A stretch of DNA of 37,578 nucleotides from Deltaproteobacteria bacterium (GCA_029262335.1 JAJCZQ010000025.1:1-37578); one strand, 5' to 3'; shown: positions 1-9,479, counted from the first letter of the stretch. Made by a program: numbers and translations. Notes: generated from the sequence alone by a model not told the origin.

Positions 1-43
1 GGAAACGGGCAAAGTCGATTACGACAAGTGGTTTCTGGAATAA
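1..43 (+). CDS. C-terminal tail of an upstream gene (partial)
   Basis: Reading from base 2, the frame gives ETGKVDYDKWFLE followed by a TAA stop at 41-43. The next forward gene starts 39 bases later. Only 13 residues are visible, so I cannot name the protein. Since it runs in the same direction as the glycosyltransferase that follows, it may belong to the same cell-envelope operon, but this is a guess from position alone. Confidence 0.4.
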   Translation, partial: ETGKVDYDKWFLE

Positions 44-82
44 CTTTTTAAACCATACTGATTAGTTTATAATCATCTCTTA

Positions 83-1183
83 ATGATTTCTAAAATCCAA
101 CTTCTTAAAGCTGCAGACAGAATTTTTGGCAGTCTTGCAATTTCCGTTTCAAAATCTTTTATCCATCCAAAAGAAGATATTTCAAAAGATATATCAAATA
201 TCTTAATAATAAGGCCCGGTGGTATTGGCGATGCTGTACTCTTGATTCCGGCATTAAAAATACTAAGAAAACATTATCCTGACTTGCAGATTGATATTCT
301 TGTAGAGAAACGTAATGCCGGAATTTTCAAGAATAGTTCTATTATAAACAACCTTTTTTTATATGATGATTTAAGAAATAATGGCTTATTAGATATCTTC
401 AAAAATAATTACGATGCCGTTATAGACACCGAGCAATGGCATAAGCTGACTTCAGTAGTTGCTTATTTTACAAAAGCACCAATTAGAATTGGTTATTCAA
501 CCAATGGCCGTGCTGACCTCTATTCAAAGTCAGCAGAATATAAGCAGTCTGACTATGAAGCCATAAGCTTTATTAATCTTGCTTCAGCTCTTACAGGCAA
601 GAAACACAGATTTAATACAAATGGTGGTTTTCTTAAGAAAAATAAAAGCAAGAATAAAGAATTCTCAAAATACAGGAAGCAATATAAATCAGTAGTAGGA
701 TTATTTCCCGGAGCTACAATCAGGGAAAGAAGGTGGGGTGTTCAGAATTTTGCTTCAGTTGCAGAGAGTTTAATTCAAAAAAATATCGGGGTTATATTTC
801 TGGGCGGAAAAAATGATATTCCCGAAGTTGAAAAAATAATCAGAATCCTGGGTACGAAGGAATATTTAAATCTGACCGGGAAAACATCGTTAAATGAAAC
901 AACAGAAATTATATCAGAAATGGATTTGTTAATAAGTTCTGACAGCGGTCTTATGCATATTGCATATGGAGTTGGTACCAGTACTTTATCATTATTCGGA
1001 GCGGGTATTGAGGATAAGTGGGCCCCTAAAGGAACCAACAACCATGTTATAAATAAGTACCTTGCATGCAGTCCATGTACCAAATATGGCTACACGCCAA
1101 AGTGTCCGATAAATGTTAAGTGCCTGACTGAAATAAGTGCTAAAGAGGTATATCTTAAAGCCCATGATTTAGTCAGCAATTAA
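83..1183 (+). CDS. glycosyltransferase family 9 (heptosyltransferase-like)
   Basis: This 366-residue protein looks like a GT9 (GT-B fold) enzyme, the family of the ADP-heptose:LPS heptosyltransferases WaaC/WaaF that build the LPS inner core at the cytoplasmic face of the inner membrane. The N-terminal Rossmann domain starts near residue 40 with the hallmark RPGGIGDAVLLIPALK. The C-terminal half has FPGATIRERRWG, where the arginine-rich stretch sits in the usual sugar-nucleotide site, and SSDSGLMHIAYGVGTSTLSL, the family's donor-binding motif. A late cysteine-containing segment (ACSPCTKYGYTPKC) is common in these enzymes. Length is normal. Acceptor and donor cannot be told from sequence, so no specific symbol is given. 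Its last four bases overlap the convergent hydrolase gene. Confidence 0.87.
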   Translation: MISKIQLLKAADRIFGSLAISVSKSFIHPKEDISKDISNILIIRPGGIGDAVLLIPALKILRKHYPDLQIDILVEKRNAGIFKNSSIINNLFLYDDLRNNGLLDIFKNNYDAVIDTEQWHKLTSVVAYFTKAPIRIGYSTNGRADLYSKSAEYKQSDYEAISFINLASALTGKKHRFNTNGGFLKKNKSKNKEFSKYRKQYKSVVGLFPGATIRERRWGVQNFASVAESLIQKNIGVIFLGGKNDIPEVEKIIRILGTKEYLNLTGKTSLNETTEIISEMDLLISSDSGLMHIAYGVGTSTLSLFGAGIEDKWAPKGTNNHVINKYLACSPCTKYGYTPKCPINVKCLTEISAKEVYLKAHDLVSN

Positions 1184-1926
1184 AAATTAATACTCAGGAA
1201 ATCTTCACCCAGAATGACTTTACAGTCTGTTTCGTTATCCACTTGTTCATAAATGTTTTCACTGTCACAAATTGGGTACATATGTGTAAGAGCCAGTATT
1301 TTTGGTTTCACTGAAGATGCAATTTTTATTACATCCGCTGGAGTTAAATGCCCTTTTCTTTTTAACCTGTCGGGAAGAGAACATTCAATAATTAAAACAT
1401 CACAGTCCCGGGCAAAATCAATAAATTCATCAAAATAGTCAGTATCACCTGAATACACAACGGATTTACCTTTTGATTCAAGTCTGAAAGCAAGGCTGTT
1501 TTCAGTATGACCAGTTCTTATTGCAGAAAAATTAAACTCATCAAAACTATAGTCATGATTTTCAAGTTCTGATATTTTTGTATTATCGGGATTGAGCCAG
1601 TTGCCGTAAATATTCTGCATTGATTTGATAAAGTCCTTAAATCCCGGAGGTCCCCATAAGTTTAATTCCTTTGTTCTCGGCTTTTCTGCCGGATACTTTG
1701 TAGCAAATAAAAAGGGAATTAAATCAGCATTATGGTCAGGGTGCATATGTGTTATAAAGATATGGTCAATATCCAGATAGTTAATACCTGACTTCTCCAG
1801 TTTCCATGTGACACCGTTGCCGCAATCAAACAGGATTTTTGTTGACTCAAGTATGATTAGATAACCGGACGACCCTCTTCTGTCCGATGGTACACATGTC
1901 CCGCTGCCTAAAATTTGTATTTCCAT
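1180..1926 (-). CDS. metallo-beta-lactamase-fold hydrolase, ribonuclease Z-like
   Basis: A 248-residue protein with the two-zinc metallo-beta-lactamase signature: THMHPDH places His60, His62, Asp64 and His65. Downstream are a GHTENSLAF segment, SGDTDYF with a metal-bridging Asp, and a final His in LTHMYP. The layout matches short ribonuclease Z/ElaC-like and PhnP-like members. True RNase Z (tRNA 3' processing) usually exceeds 300 residues and carries a longer exosite arm, which I do not see, so 'RNase Z-like' is as far as the sequence goes. A tRNA-processing role would be of some interest here because the one tRNA in the window lacks an encoded CCA. The gene is convergent with the glycosyltransferase and separated by only 35 AT-rich bases from the divergent SAM hydrolase gene. 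Confidence 0.8.
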   Translation of the reverse strand: MEIQILGSGTCVPSDRRGSSGYLIILESTKILFDCGNGVTWKLEKSGINYLDIDHIFITHMHPDHNADLIPFLFATKYPAEKPRTKELNLWGPPGFKDFIKSMQNIYGNWLNPDNTKISELENHDYSFDEFNFSAIRTGHTENSLAFRLESKGKSVVYSGDTDYFDEFIDFARDCDVLIIECSLPDRLKRKGHLTPADVIKIASSVKPKILALTHMYPICDSENIYEQVDNETDCKVILGEDFLSINF

Positions 1927-1961
1927 AAATTTAGATAAAAGTTAAAATTTAAATTAATTTT

Positions 1962-2753
1962 ATGAAACAAATTATAACCTTAATTACAGATTTTGGCCTA
2001 CAAGACAGCTTCGTTGGTGTTATGAAAGGTGTAATCTATTCCATAAACCCGGTAGTAAAAATTGTGGATATTAATCATAATATTCTGCGTCACAACATTC
2101 AGGAATGTGCAATTAATATTAAAAATTCATACTCTTATTTTCCTGAGGGAACTGTACACCTTGCGGTTGTTGATCCGGGTGTTGGCACAGTAAGACATCC
2201 CCTGATAGTAAAAACCAAACATCACTTTTTTGTCGGCCCGGATAACGGAATATTTAGTTATATATATGAAAATGAGGATTGTAGTGTATATAAAATCACA
2301 AGTGATGATTATTTCCTGGATGCTGTAAGCAGTACCTTTCACGGCCGTGATATTTTCTCACCAGTAGCGGCCAACTTATCAATAAATCATAAACCTGAAA
2401 AATTTGGAAATGTAATAAGTGAATATGTTAGTATAGAATTAAAAAGACCCAAAAGGGATAATAACAACATTTTCGGTGAAATAATTTATGTAGATACTTT
2501 TGGCAATATGATGACAAATATTGAAAATAAAGAAGTTAATCATTGTGATGAGATATTTGTAAATGAAATTTCCATAGGGACATTATCTGCTTCTTATGCT
2601 GATGGTGAGCCAGACAAGCTTATTGCAATACACGGTAGTAACGGAACAGTAGAGATTGCTATAAATCAGGCGAATGCGGCTGACAGGTTTAAAGTATTTC
2701 CATGTGTTAAAATACTAAAAAAAGTCCCAGACAATAAGGTCTCAAATGAATGA
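1962..2753 (+). CDS. SAM hydroxide adenosyltransferase (DUF62 family)
   Basis: A 263-residue protein of the S-adenosyl-L-methionine hydroxide adenosyltransferase family (formerly DUF62), related to the fluorinase FlA and chlorinase SalL. Family members split SAM into adenosine and methionine using an activated water. The N-terminal ITLITDFGLQDSFVGVMKG holds the conserved Asp that contacts the SAM ribose. VDPGVGT and FVGPDNGIF follow as in the family, and a C-terminal barrel-like domain begins near residue 165. The fluorinase-specific halide loop is not evident, so the hydrolytic activity is the sensible reading; the physiological role is poorly known. Its last 8 bases overlap the next gene, which suggests translational coupling. 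Confidence 0.9.
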   Translation: MKQIITLITDFGLQDSFVGVMKGVIYSINPVVKIVDINHNILRHNIQECAINIKNSYSYFPEGTVHLAVVDPGVGTVRHPLIVKTKHHFFVGPDNGIFSYIYENEDCSVYKITSDDYFLDAVSSTFHGRDIFSPVAANLSINHKPEKFGNVISEYVSIELKRPKRDNNNIFGEIIYVDTFGNMMTNIENKEVNHCDEIFVNEISIGTLSASYADGEPDKLIAIHGSNGTVEIAINQANAADRFKVFPCVKILKKVPDNKVSNE

Positions 2754-3855
2754 ACAAAATTTAGATTTTAAAAAGCTAATATCCGATCTGCCCGAGAGTC
2801 TTTTTGAATTTGTTAACCCCGAGAACCCTGTAGATAAAAGGTTAATGGTAGCAGAGGGTGCAATACCATTAACGCCGAAGGACCTTGTGCAGGTCCTGTT
2901 CTGTCTGATTCATGATAACGTAGAAAGTATTCAGATTGTGGCAAGAACTTCTCTTGCTGATATTCCTGTACAGACAATGTCAGATTTACTGGCTGATAAT
3001 AGCACTTCACCTGAATTTCTGGACTATATGTCGAGGGACCAGGAAAATGAAGATTATATTCAGGCAATACTTTTAAATTCCTCAACAACTGACTCTACTT
3101 ATGCACACCTTGCACAAAATGAACGTTCCCAGGTAAATCTTGAAATAATTGCCCAGAATAAACAAAGAATATTGAGATCACTTGAGATTGTCGAGGGATT
3201 AAGCCAGAATCCGTCAATCAGCCGTTCGACCCTGGACAGTGTTTTATCATTTATAAGCCTCTACCTGGAAAAAGATGAAAAAATAAAAAAATTCTTTGAT
3301 AAAGAAGAAGATCAGCCCGAAGAAGTTGAAAGCACACAGGAACAGGAAGATGAATTAGAAGAGGTAGAAGAATCATTTTTTGATGACGTTGATATTCCGG
3401 AAGAACTGTTAAAGGACTATAATGAAGAAGAAGTAACGGATGCGATTCGTGATAACTTACTAAATAAAATAAGGACCCTTACTATTGCTGAAAAAATTAA
3501 ACTATCTATTCAGGGTAATATGGAAACCAGAAGGATTCTTGTAAGGGACAGTAACAGGCTGATATCAGGTGCTGTTTTAAAAAATCCAAGGCTAACCGAC
3601 ATGGAAATAATTATGATCTCACAATCAAAAGTCGTAGATGAAGATATATTAAGGCAGATTTCAGATACGCGCAAATGGACCAGGCATTATCAGGTAAAGT
3701 CCGCACTTGTGCATAATCCCAAGACCCCTACGCACATTTCTCTAAATTTTTTAAGACATCTAAGGCATATTGAATTAAAACAGATCATGTCGGACAGAAA
3801 CCTCCCGGGTGTAATAAACCAGGCAGCAAAAAAAATAATAATGGAAAAGAGATAG
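2746..3855 (+). CDS. uncharacterised protein with HEAT/leucine-rich-variant-like repeats and an acidic linker
   Basis: I do not recognise a functional assignment for this 369-residue protein. It has no signal peptide and no membrane segment, so it is likely cytoplasmic. The N-terminal half (about 35-175) shows degenerate helical repeats of the type in which a short helix is followed by 'A..'-type packing positions (LIHDNVESIQIVARTSL; LLNSSTTDSTYAHLAQN; LSQNPSISRSTLDSVLSF). A very acidic low-complexity stretch covers about 185-230, and a second helical repeat domain follows (about 235-365, with NLLNKIRTLTIAEKIKLSIQ and SALVHNPKTPTHISLNFLR). Such alpha-solenoids usually bind proteins. It lies between the SAM hydrolase (8-base overlap) and rluD (13-base gap), so it is part of a housekeeping operon. 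Confidence 0.8.
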   Translation: MNEQNLDFKKLISDLPESLFEFVNPENPVDKRLMVAEGAIPLTPKDLVQVLFCLIHDNVESIQIVARTSLADIPVQTMSDLLADNSTSPEFLDYMSRDQENEDYIQAILLNSSTTDSTYAHLAQNERSQVNLEIIAQNKQRILRSLEIVEGLSQNPSISRSTLDSVLSFISLYLEKDEKIKKFFDKEEDQPEEVESTQEQEDELEEVEESFFDDVDIPEELLKDYNEEEVTDAIRDNLLNKIRTLTIAEKIKLSIQGNMETRRILVRDSNRLISGAVLKNPRLTDMEIIMISQSKVVDEDILRQISDTRKWTRHYQVKSALVHNPKTPTHISLNFLRHLRHIELKQIMSDRNLPGVINQAAKKIIMEKR

Positions 3856-3868
3856 CATAACTTTAATA

Positions 3869-4810
3869 ATGTCCGAAAAAATAGTTATTTCTCCAGATTA
3901 TGCAGGAAAAAGAGCAGACATAATATTTTCGGAACTCTTTAAAAGTTTCAGCCGTTCACAAATACGAAAATTTATTAAGCAGGGTGATATCCTGATCAAC
4001 CAGGAGCAGTTTAAACCTTCAAGGTTGTTAACCGGGGGTGAGATTGCAACTTTTCAAATTCCCGAGCCCGAACCTATTGAAGCAGAACCTGAAAACATTC
4101 CATTAGATATAATATTTCAGAATTCGGATTTTATTGTTATTAACAAACCTCACGGTATGGTCGTGCATGCAGGCGCCGGTGTAAGCAGCGGAACACTTGT
4201 AAATGCACTTCTTTATCATTGCCGGGATTTATCCGGAATTGGCGGAATGATAAGGCCCGGGATAGTACACCGGCTAGACAAAGACACTTCCGGAGTAATT
4301 GTTGCGGCAAAAAATGATTTTAGCCATTCCCATCTTGCCGGGCAGTTTAAGGAAAGAACTGTCTCCAAGGAGTACCTTGCAATTGTAAGAGGGGTTATAA
4401 AAAGTGATTCCGGCACTTTCAGTTCAATAATTGGCCGTCACAAAAACAACAGAATAAAAATGTCGAGTAATACAAATGCAGGGAGAGAGTCCGAGACAGA
4501 TTGGAAAGTTTTAAAAAGGTACGCGAAAACAACTCTTGTGCAGGTTAATCCGAAAACCGGACGTACACACCAGATAAGGGTACATTTCTCTGAAAACGGG
4601 TACCCGCTTTTATGTGATTCCCTTTATGGAAACAAAAAAAGTGATAACGAAATCGTAAAGAATATTGACAGTACTCTTAAAAGACATGCTCTTCATGCAT
4701 ACAAACTGGGGTTTCATGATCCGAGAGACGGGAAGTTTGTGGAATTTAAAGCCGGGATCCCGGATGATTTTAACAATACTTTAAAAAGACTGGAAGAACT
4801 TTCTAAATAA
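3869..4810 (+). CDS. rluD: RluD-family 23S rRNA pseudouridine synthase
   Basis: A 313-residue RluA/RluD-type pseudouridine synthase. An N-terminal S4 RNA-binding domain spans about 13-70 (SRSQIRKFIKQGDILINQ). The catalytic domain has INKPHGMVVHAG and the family's motif II GIVHRLDKDTSGVIVAAK, whose Asp is the catalytic nucleophile; the late PKTGRTHQIRVHF is the usual RluD signature. The S4 domain plus full length fits RluD (U1911/1915/1917 of helix 69) better than RluA, though RluC remains possible. The gene is followed after 3 bases by pgeF, the same rluD-yfiH order seen in Escherichia coli, which supports the RluD call. Confidence 0.92.
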   Translation: MSEKIVISPDYAGKRADIIFSELFKSFSRSQIRKFIKQGDILINQEQFKPSRLLTGGEIATFQIPEPEPIEAEPENIPLDIIFQNSDFIVINKPHGMVVHAGAGVSSGTLVNALLYHCRDLSGIGGMIRPGIVHRLDKDTSGVIVAAKNDFSHSHLAGQFKERTVSKEYLAIVRGVIKSDSGTFSSIIGRHKNNRIKMSSNTNAGRESETDWKVLKRYAKTTLVQVNPKTGRTHQIRVHFSENGYPLLCDSLYGNKKSDNEIVKNIDSTLKRHALHAYKLGFHDPRDGKFVEFKAGIPDDFNNTLKRLEELSK

Positions 4811-4813
4811 GAA

Positions 4814-5494
4814 ATGAACTATATTAAGACCGATATTTTATCAGCTAATTCATTTGTAAAACATGGATTTGCTTACCTTGAAGGCCACATGAATATTAAT
4901 GAAATTTCTGATTCTCTGGGTTTAAAAAAAATCAAAACAGTTAAACAGGTCCATAGTAATAAATTTGTTTACCTAAATGATGTTAATAAATTTGAAACGA
5001 ACTTTGAAGCCGATGCAATAATTTCAGACCTTAGAGGATATGGGGTCGGCGTATATACGGCTGACTGTGTACCTATAATTTTTATTGATACAGTTAATAA
5101 AAAATGGGGTGTAATTCATGCAGGGTGGAAGGGCACACTGGCGGGTATAACTGAGAAAGTGTCAGATTATCTGTTAGGTGAACTGGGCTGTAAAAGTGAA
5201 AATATTAAAGTTGCAATCGGGCCTTGTATAGAAGGCAGCTGTTATGAGATAGGTGAAGAGGTAGCTGTCCGGTTTAAGTCAGGCTTTGATAACCCGGATT
5301 TATTTCTAAAAAAAGAAGAAGGAAAAAAATATAGTCTGGACCTTAAAACAGCAAATACTTTGCAGTTAAGGAATAAAGGTATCACAGAGATAGAATTAGT
5401 AGATATATGTACCAAATGTGATTTAAATTATCCCTCGTTCCGAAGAGACGGCAAAAATGCCGGAAGAATGTTAAGTTTTGTCGGCTTTGTTTAG
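4814..5494 (+). CDS. pgeF: PgeF/YfiH-type multicopper-oxidase-like (DUF152) protein
   Basis: A 226-residue member of the DUF152 family (YfiH/YlmD/LACC1), at normal length for the bacterial proteins. The diagnostic stretches are TADCVPIIF and GVIHAGWKGTLAGI (zinc-binding Cys and His), IGPCIEGSCYEIG, and the C-terminal CTKCDLNYPSFRRDGKNAGR. Family members have been described as purine nucleoside phosphorylase/adenosine deaminase type enzymes (LACC1, YlmD) and, for E. coli YfiH, as a peptidoglycan editing factor that corrects mis-incorporated UDP-MurNAc precursors. Which applies here cannot be told. It sits 3 bases behind rluD and is probably co-translated with it. Confidence 0.9.
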   Translation: MNYIKTDILSANSFVKHGFAYLEGHMNINEISDSLGLKKIKTVKQVHSNKFVYLNDVNKFETNFEADAIISDLRGYGVGVYTADCVPIIFIDTVNKKWGVIHAGWKGTLAGITEKVSDYLLGELGCKSENIKVAIGPCIEGSCYEIGEEVAVRFKSGFDNPDLFLKKEEGKKYSLDLKTANTLQLRNKGITEIELVDICTKCDLNYPSFRRDGKNAGRMLSFVGFV

Positions 5495-5549
5495 ATTTGA
5501 TAAATTAATGTTATTATAATCCCTTTGTATTTTTAGTCAGGAGGCGAAT

Positions 5550-5972
5550 ATGGTACAGATTTTATGTTGGTTAGATACTGAAGATTACTGGTATATACAC
5601 AATATGCATGAAAATAATCAGACCCTTGATTATTATGCTTACAGGTTTAGTGTGGACGATAATTCAGAAGCACCGGATCCTGTGCCTGTGAATCTACTGG
5701 TTGTTGAACTCATAAGTGCCAAAATGGCAGTTGGATTTGTGCTTCCGCCTAAATATGAGATGGATAAGGATTTTACGTTGGGATTTATATGTCAGGAACG
5801 GCCTGATAAAGATGTCCCCCTTGAGTGCAAACTTTCCGACGAAGTAAAAACGGCGCAGTATCCCGGAACAGATATTGACAGGATAGAGTACATAGGATTC
5901 ACACTGGAAAAATTTTACGAACAAAAGGAAGCCAAGTTTTATTTGCATGACCTAAGGCCCCCAAAGCAGTAG
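5550..5972 (+). CDS. uncharacterised 140-residue protein
   Basis: I do not recognise this protein. It starts behind a strong AGGAGG ribosome binding site (about 5539-5544) at an ATG. The sequence has no signal peptide, no membrane segment and no obvious catalytic motif. It is rich in aromatic residues at the start (LDTEDYWYIHNMHEN, then DYYAYRF) and ends with the polar LHDLRPPKQ. The alternation of short hydrophobic stretches suggests a small beta-rich domain. A TATAAT hexamer at 5515-5520 lies just upstream, so the gene may begin a transcript that continues into argG, 26 bases downstream. Confidence 0.75.
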   Translation: MVQILCWLDTEDYWYIHNMHENNQTLDYYAYRFSVDDNSEAPDPVPVNLLVVELISAKMAVGFVLPPKYEMDKDFTLGFICQERPDKDVPLECKLSDEVKTAQYPGTDIDRIEYIGFTLEKFYEQKEAKFYLHDLRPPKQ

Positions 5973-5998
5973 TCTGAATTAAGTATCAGGAAATTAAT

Positions 5999-7198
5999 AT
6001 GAGTAAAAAAAATAAGATTGTTTTGGCCTATTCAGGAGGCCTTGATACCTCAATTATCCTGAAATGGCTGGCAAAAGAATACGATGCAGAGATAATTGCA
6101 TATGTTGCTGATTTAGGCCAGGGTGAAGACCTTCAGGAAGTATATGACAAAGCCTTAAAAACAGGTGCCAGTAAAGTATACGTTGAAGACCTGAGGGAAG
6201 AATTTGTTAAAGATTTTGTTTTTCCAGCCGTAAAATCCAATGCTATTTACGAAGGGGTTTATCTGCTTGGAACTTCACTTGCAAGGCCCCTCATAGCTAA
6301 AAGGCATATTGAAATTGCTGAGGAAGAAGGAGCTTTTGCCGTATCACATGGAGCAACAGGAAAAGGAAATGACCAGGTAAGGTTTGAACTTACTTTTTAT
6401 GCATTAAATCCCGAGATCCAGATAATAGCCCCCTGGAGGGAATGGGATTTTAAGTCCAGAAATGACCTGCTTAAGTTTGCTGAAGAAAACGGGATTGATA
6501 CCGGCATAACTGCAGATAAACCATATAGCTGTGACAGGAATCTGCTTCATATCAGTTACGAGGGTGGTATTCTTGAAGACCCCTGGTCAGAACCTCCTGA
6601 AAATATGTTTGAAATGACCGTGTCCCCCGAAAAGGCACCGGACAAACCTACTTATATTGAGATAGAGTTTTCAAAGGGCGAGCCTGTTGCCATAGACGGA
6701 AAAAAAATGTCACCGGTAGAAATTCTTTCAAGCCTGAACACTGTTGCAGGTGAAAATGCTGTCGGCAGGGTTGACCTGGTTGAAAACAGGTTTGTTGGTA
6801 TGAAATCACGCGGTGTTTATGAAACTCCCGGAGGCACTGTCCTTCATGTTGCTCACCGAGCATTAGAATCTCTCACAATTGACCGTGAGGTAATGCACCT
6901 TAAAGATTCACTTGTACCTAAAATTGCCGAGCTTATATATTATGGACTCTGGTATACTCCCGAGATGGAGATGCTGATGGCAGCAGTAGAAGATTCACAG
7001 AAAAATGTAGATGGAATAGCCAGGCTTAAGATTTATAAAGGCAATACCATAGTTGTCGGAAGAAAATCTGACAAATCTCTTTACTCTGAAGACCTTGCCA
7101 CTTTTGAAGAAGACGATGTTTACAACCAGGCAGATGCCACAGGTTTTATTAAGCTTAATGCGCTCAGGCTAAAGATGAGAAATATTTTACAAAAATAG
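5999..7198 (+). CDS. argG: argininosuccinate synthase
   Basis: A 399-residue protein of normal ArgG length. ArgG condenses citrulline and aspartate with ATP to give argininosuccinate, the penultimate step of arginine synthesis, in the cytoplasm. The P-loop-like ATP site [15 protein letters not shown] is at residues 9-23. The citrulline/aspartate region [16 protein letters not shown] is intact, and [14 protein letters not shown] and [15 protein letters not shown] follow as in the family. No argH or other arginine gene is near. The gene is followed after 3 bases by queA. Confidence 0.97.
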   Translation: MSKKNKIVLAYSGGLDTSIILKWLAKEYDAEIIAYVADLGQGEDLQEVYDKALKTGASKVYVEDLREEFVKDFVFPAVKSNAIYEGVYLLGTSLARPLIAKRHIEIAEEEGAFAVSHGATGKGNDQVRFELTFYALNPEIQIIAPWREWDFKSRNDLLKFAEENGIDTGITADKPYSCDRNLLHISYEGGILEDPWSEPPENMFEMTVSPEKAPDKPTYIEIEFSKGEPVAIDGKKMSPVEILSSLNTVAGENAVGRVDLVENRFVGMKSRGVYETPGGTVLHVAHRALESLTIDREVMHLKDSLVPKIAELIYYGLWYTPEMEMLMAAVEDSQKNVDGIARLKIYKGNTIVVGRKSDKSLYSEDLATFEEDDVYNQADATGFIKLNALRLKMRNILQK

Positions 7199-7201
7199 TT
7201 C

Positions 7202-8206
7202 ATGAAAGCCGAGGACTTTGATTACAACCTGCCCCCAAATTTAATAGCTTCTTATCCTAAAGATAAAAGGGACGATTCCAGGCTTTTGGTTCTAAATAAA
7301 GAAGAAAAGTCTGTTGTACACAAAAATTTTTTTAACCTGTCCGATTACCTTGTCCCGGGTGATCTGCTTATATTAAACAACACTAAAGTTATTCCTGCCA
7401 GGCTTTTAGGCACAAGAGACGAGGATAATACAGAACTTCTCCTGACAAGCCGCATTAGTGGTAATGAATGGAAAGTACTTGTAACTAAACCAAAAGTAGA
7501 TTCTGAAATCAGATTTGAAGAAGGACTGTCCGGAAAGTTAACAAAAAATGAACTTAATGAATGGATAGTAATATTTAACCGGGATGCAGATGAATATATT
7601 CAGCAATACGGAAAAATGCCTTTACCCCCTTACATAGAACGTGAATCAGAAGAAAAAGACAAAGAGACCTATCAGACTATTTACGCAAAAAAAGACGGCG
7701 CCATTGCTGCTCCTACCGCCGGACTTCATTTTACAAAAGAGCTTATGGAAGAGATCAGAAACCAGTGTGTAGATATAAAATTTGTCACCCTTCATGTTGG
7801 TATCGGTACTTTCAGGCCTGTCAAAACAGAAAAAATTGAAGACCACATAATGCACGGGGAATATGTCGAGATATCTGAAGACACAGCAAGTGCTGTTAAT
7901 TTTGCAAAAAAAAGTTCGAGAAGAGTTATAGCTGTCGGTACAACAGCTGTCAGGGCACTTGAATCGGCGGCTGATAACCCGGGAGAAGTTAGTGCATTTT
8001 CAGACTTTACCGATCTGTTTATTTACCCACCATATGATTATAAAATTGTGGATGCAATGATTACAAATTTTCATCTTCCAAAGTCAACACTGCTTATGCT
8101 TGTTTCCGCCTTTTGCGGAAGGGAACTGCTTTTTGAATCTTATAATACGGCTATTAAGGAAAGTTACCGCTTTTTAAGTTATGGTGATGCAATGTTTATT
8201 TACTAA
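7202..8206 (+). CDS. queA: S-adenosylmethionine:tRNA ribosyltransferase-isomerase
   Basis: A 334-residue QueA of normal length, which transfers and isomerises the ribosyl group of SAM onto preQ1-modified tRNA to form epoxyqueuosine. Family landmarks are DYNLPPNLIASYP at the start, DLLILNNTKVIPARL, KMPLPPYIER, the strongly conserved AAPTAGLHFT, HVGIGTFRPV, VGTTAVRALES and the C-terminal ITNFHLPKSTLLMLVSAF. All are intact. It follows argG by 3 bases and precedes the RlmD-like methyltransferase by 14, in a run of RNA-modification genes. No tgt or queG is in view. Confidence 0.97.
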   Translation: MKAEDFDYNLPPNLIASYPKDKRDDSRLLVLNKEEKSVVHKNFFNLSDYLVPGDLLILNNTKVIPARLLGTRDEDNTELLLTSRISGNEWKVLVTKPKVDSEIRFEEGLSGKLTKNELNEWIVIFNRDADEYIQQYGKMPLPPYIERESEEKDKETYQTIYAKKDGAIAAPTAGLHFTKELMEEIRNQCVDIKFVTLHVGIGTFRPVKTEKIEDHIMHGEYVEISEDTASAVNFAKKSSRRVIAVGTTAVRALESAADNPGEVSAFSDFTDLFIYPPYDYKIVDAMITNFHLPKSTLLMLVSAFCGRELLFESYNTAIKESYRFLSYGDAMFIY

Positions 8207-8220
8207 ACCGGAGATATGTA

Positions 8221-9462
8221 TTGGAAATAACAATTGATAAATTAAGTTACGGCGGTGCCGGAGTAGGAAGGGTTGACGGCAAAGTTGTGTTTGTTGACGG
8301 CGGAGTCCCGGGTGACAAATTAAAAATAAAAATAGTAGAAGAAAAAGAAAGATACAGCAGGGCGGAGATTGAGGATTTTATTGAAAAATCAAAAGAAAGA
8401 ACTGAGCCGGAGTGCAAATTCTTTGAAGACTGCGGGGGATGTAACTGGCAGGACGTAAAATACAAAACTCAGCTTGCCGAGAAACAGCAGATTGTGTCCG
8501 ATTCGCTCCAGCGTATTGGTAAGATAGCAGAATACAAGCTGGATGATATTGCAGCTTCACCTAAAGAGTATGGATATAGAAACAGGGTTTTACTTACAGT
8601 ATTTAAAGAAAATGAAGAATACAGAATAGGTTATTTTGAAGAAGGTTCCAATCAGAATGTCTCAATAGACAGATGTGTAATAGCCTCTGAAGAAATCAAC
8701 CACGTTATTGCTGTCCTGATTAAATATTTTGAGGAAAATAAAACATTCATTATTCCATTTGATAAAATATATTTACTAAGCAGTGAAAACAAGATCTCAA
8801 TCTCATTCCTCCAATCTGAAAAGAGCCATAAATCCGAGTCACAGGAAATAGTCCAGAATGTTGTTGAATACATTGAGAATAAACTGCCGGATATCTTAAT
8901 TGACCATAAACTGGAGTTTGATTTTATGGGTTATCAGTTCACTTCAAGTTCGTATCTTTTTAACCAGGCAAATTATGAAATTCATAAAGATATAGTTGAA
9001 ACTATATCAGCCTGGATCGAGCCTCTTGAAATAAACACCCTGCTTGACCTCTACTGCGGAATTGGAAATTTTTCAATAACACTGTCTCAATATTTTAAAA
9101 AGATTACAGGTGTAGATGCAAGCAGTGAATCAATAAAGCTGGCCAAAAGAAATAGTGATTTAAATGATCTAGTGAATATTAATTTTATTAATGATAAATG
9201 CCGCAAACATATTGAAAGATTAAATGAAGCACCGGATGTTCTTTTAGCTGATCCGCCCCGAAACGGGATGAAAGATCTTCTGGTCCATATAAATAGAATT
9301 AAACCCTGGAACATAATTTATATTTCCTGCAATCCTACGACATTAGCCAGGGATCTGAAGGCCCTTACAGAAAAAAACTATAAGATAAACAGGATTAAAC
9401 CATTTGATATGTTCCCACAGACTTATCACGTTGAACTTGCCGTCTGGTTAGAGTTAATATAA
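8221..9462 (+). CDS. rlmD: TrmA/RlmD-family RNA (uracil-5-)-methyltransferase
   Basis: A 413-residue SAM-dependent RNA m5U methyltransferase. The start is a TTG: the ATG at 8216 runs into a stop after four codons, and CGGAG lies at a good distance upstream. A short TRAM domain opens the protein (about 1-55, with YGGAGVGRVDGKVVFVDG). The iron-sulfur cysteines CKFFEDCGGC, plus a later Cys in DRCVI, form the 4Fe-4S site typical of RlmD rather than E. coli TrmA. The methyltransferase domain has LLDLYCGIGNFS (SAM), LADPPRNGM and YISCNPTTLARDL, whose Cys is the nucleophile. The iron-sulfur site favours 23S U1939 or U747 as target (RlmD or RlmC); the exact target is inferred. Confidence 0.9.
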   Translation: MEITIDKLSYGGAGVGRVDGKVVFVDGGVPGDKLKIKIVEEKERYSRAEIEDFIEKSKERTEPECKFFEDCGGCNWQDVKYKTQLAEKQQIVSDSLQRIGKIAEYKLDDIAASPKEYGYRNRVLLTVFKENEEYRIGYFEEGSNQNVSIDRCVIASEEINHVIAVLIKYFEENKTFIIPFDKIYLLSSENKISISFLQSEKSHKSESQEIVQNVVEYIENKLPDILIDHKLEFDFMGYQFTSSSYLFNQANYEIHKDIVETISAWIEPLEINTLLDLYCGIGNFSITLSQYFKKITGVDASSESIKLAKRNSDLNDLVNINFINDKCRKHIERLNEAPDVLLADPPRNGMKDLLVHINRIKPWNIIYISCNPTTLARDLKALTEKNYKINRIKPFDMFPQTYHVELAVWLELI

Positions 9463-9479
9463 AAAAATAGTAGTGCAGA

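Noticed and set aside
5515-5520. TATAAT before the 140-residue gene as a promoter
   Set aside because: No -35 hexamer at 16-18 bases and no extended -10; kept only as a remark.
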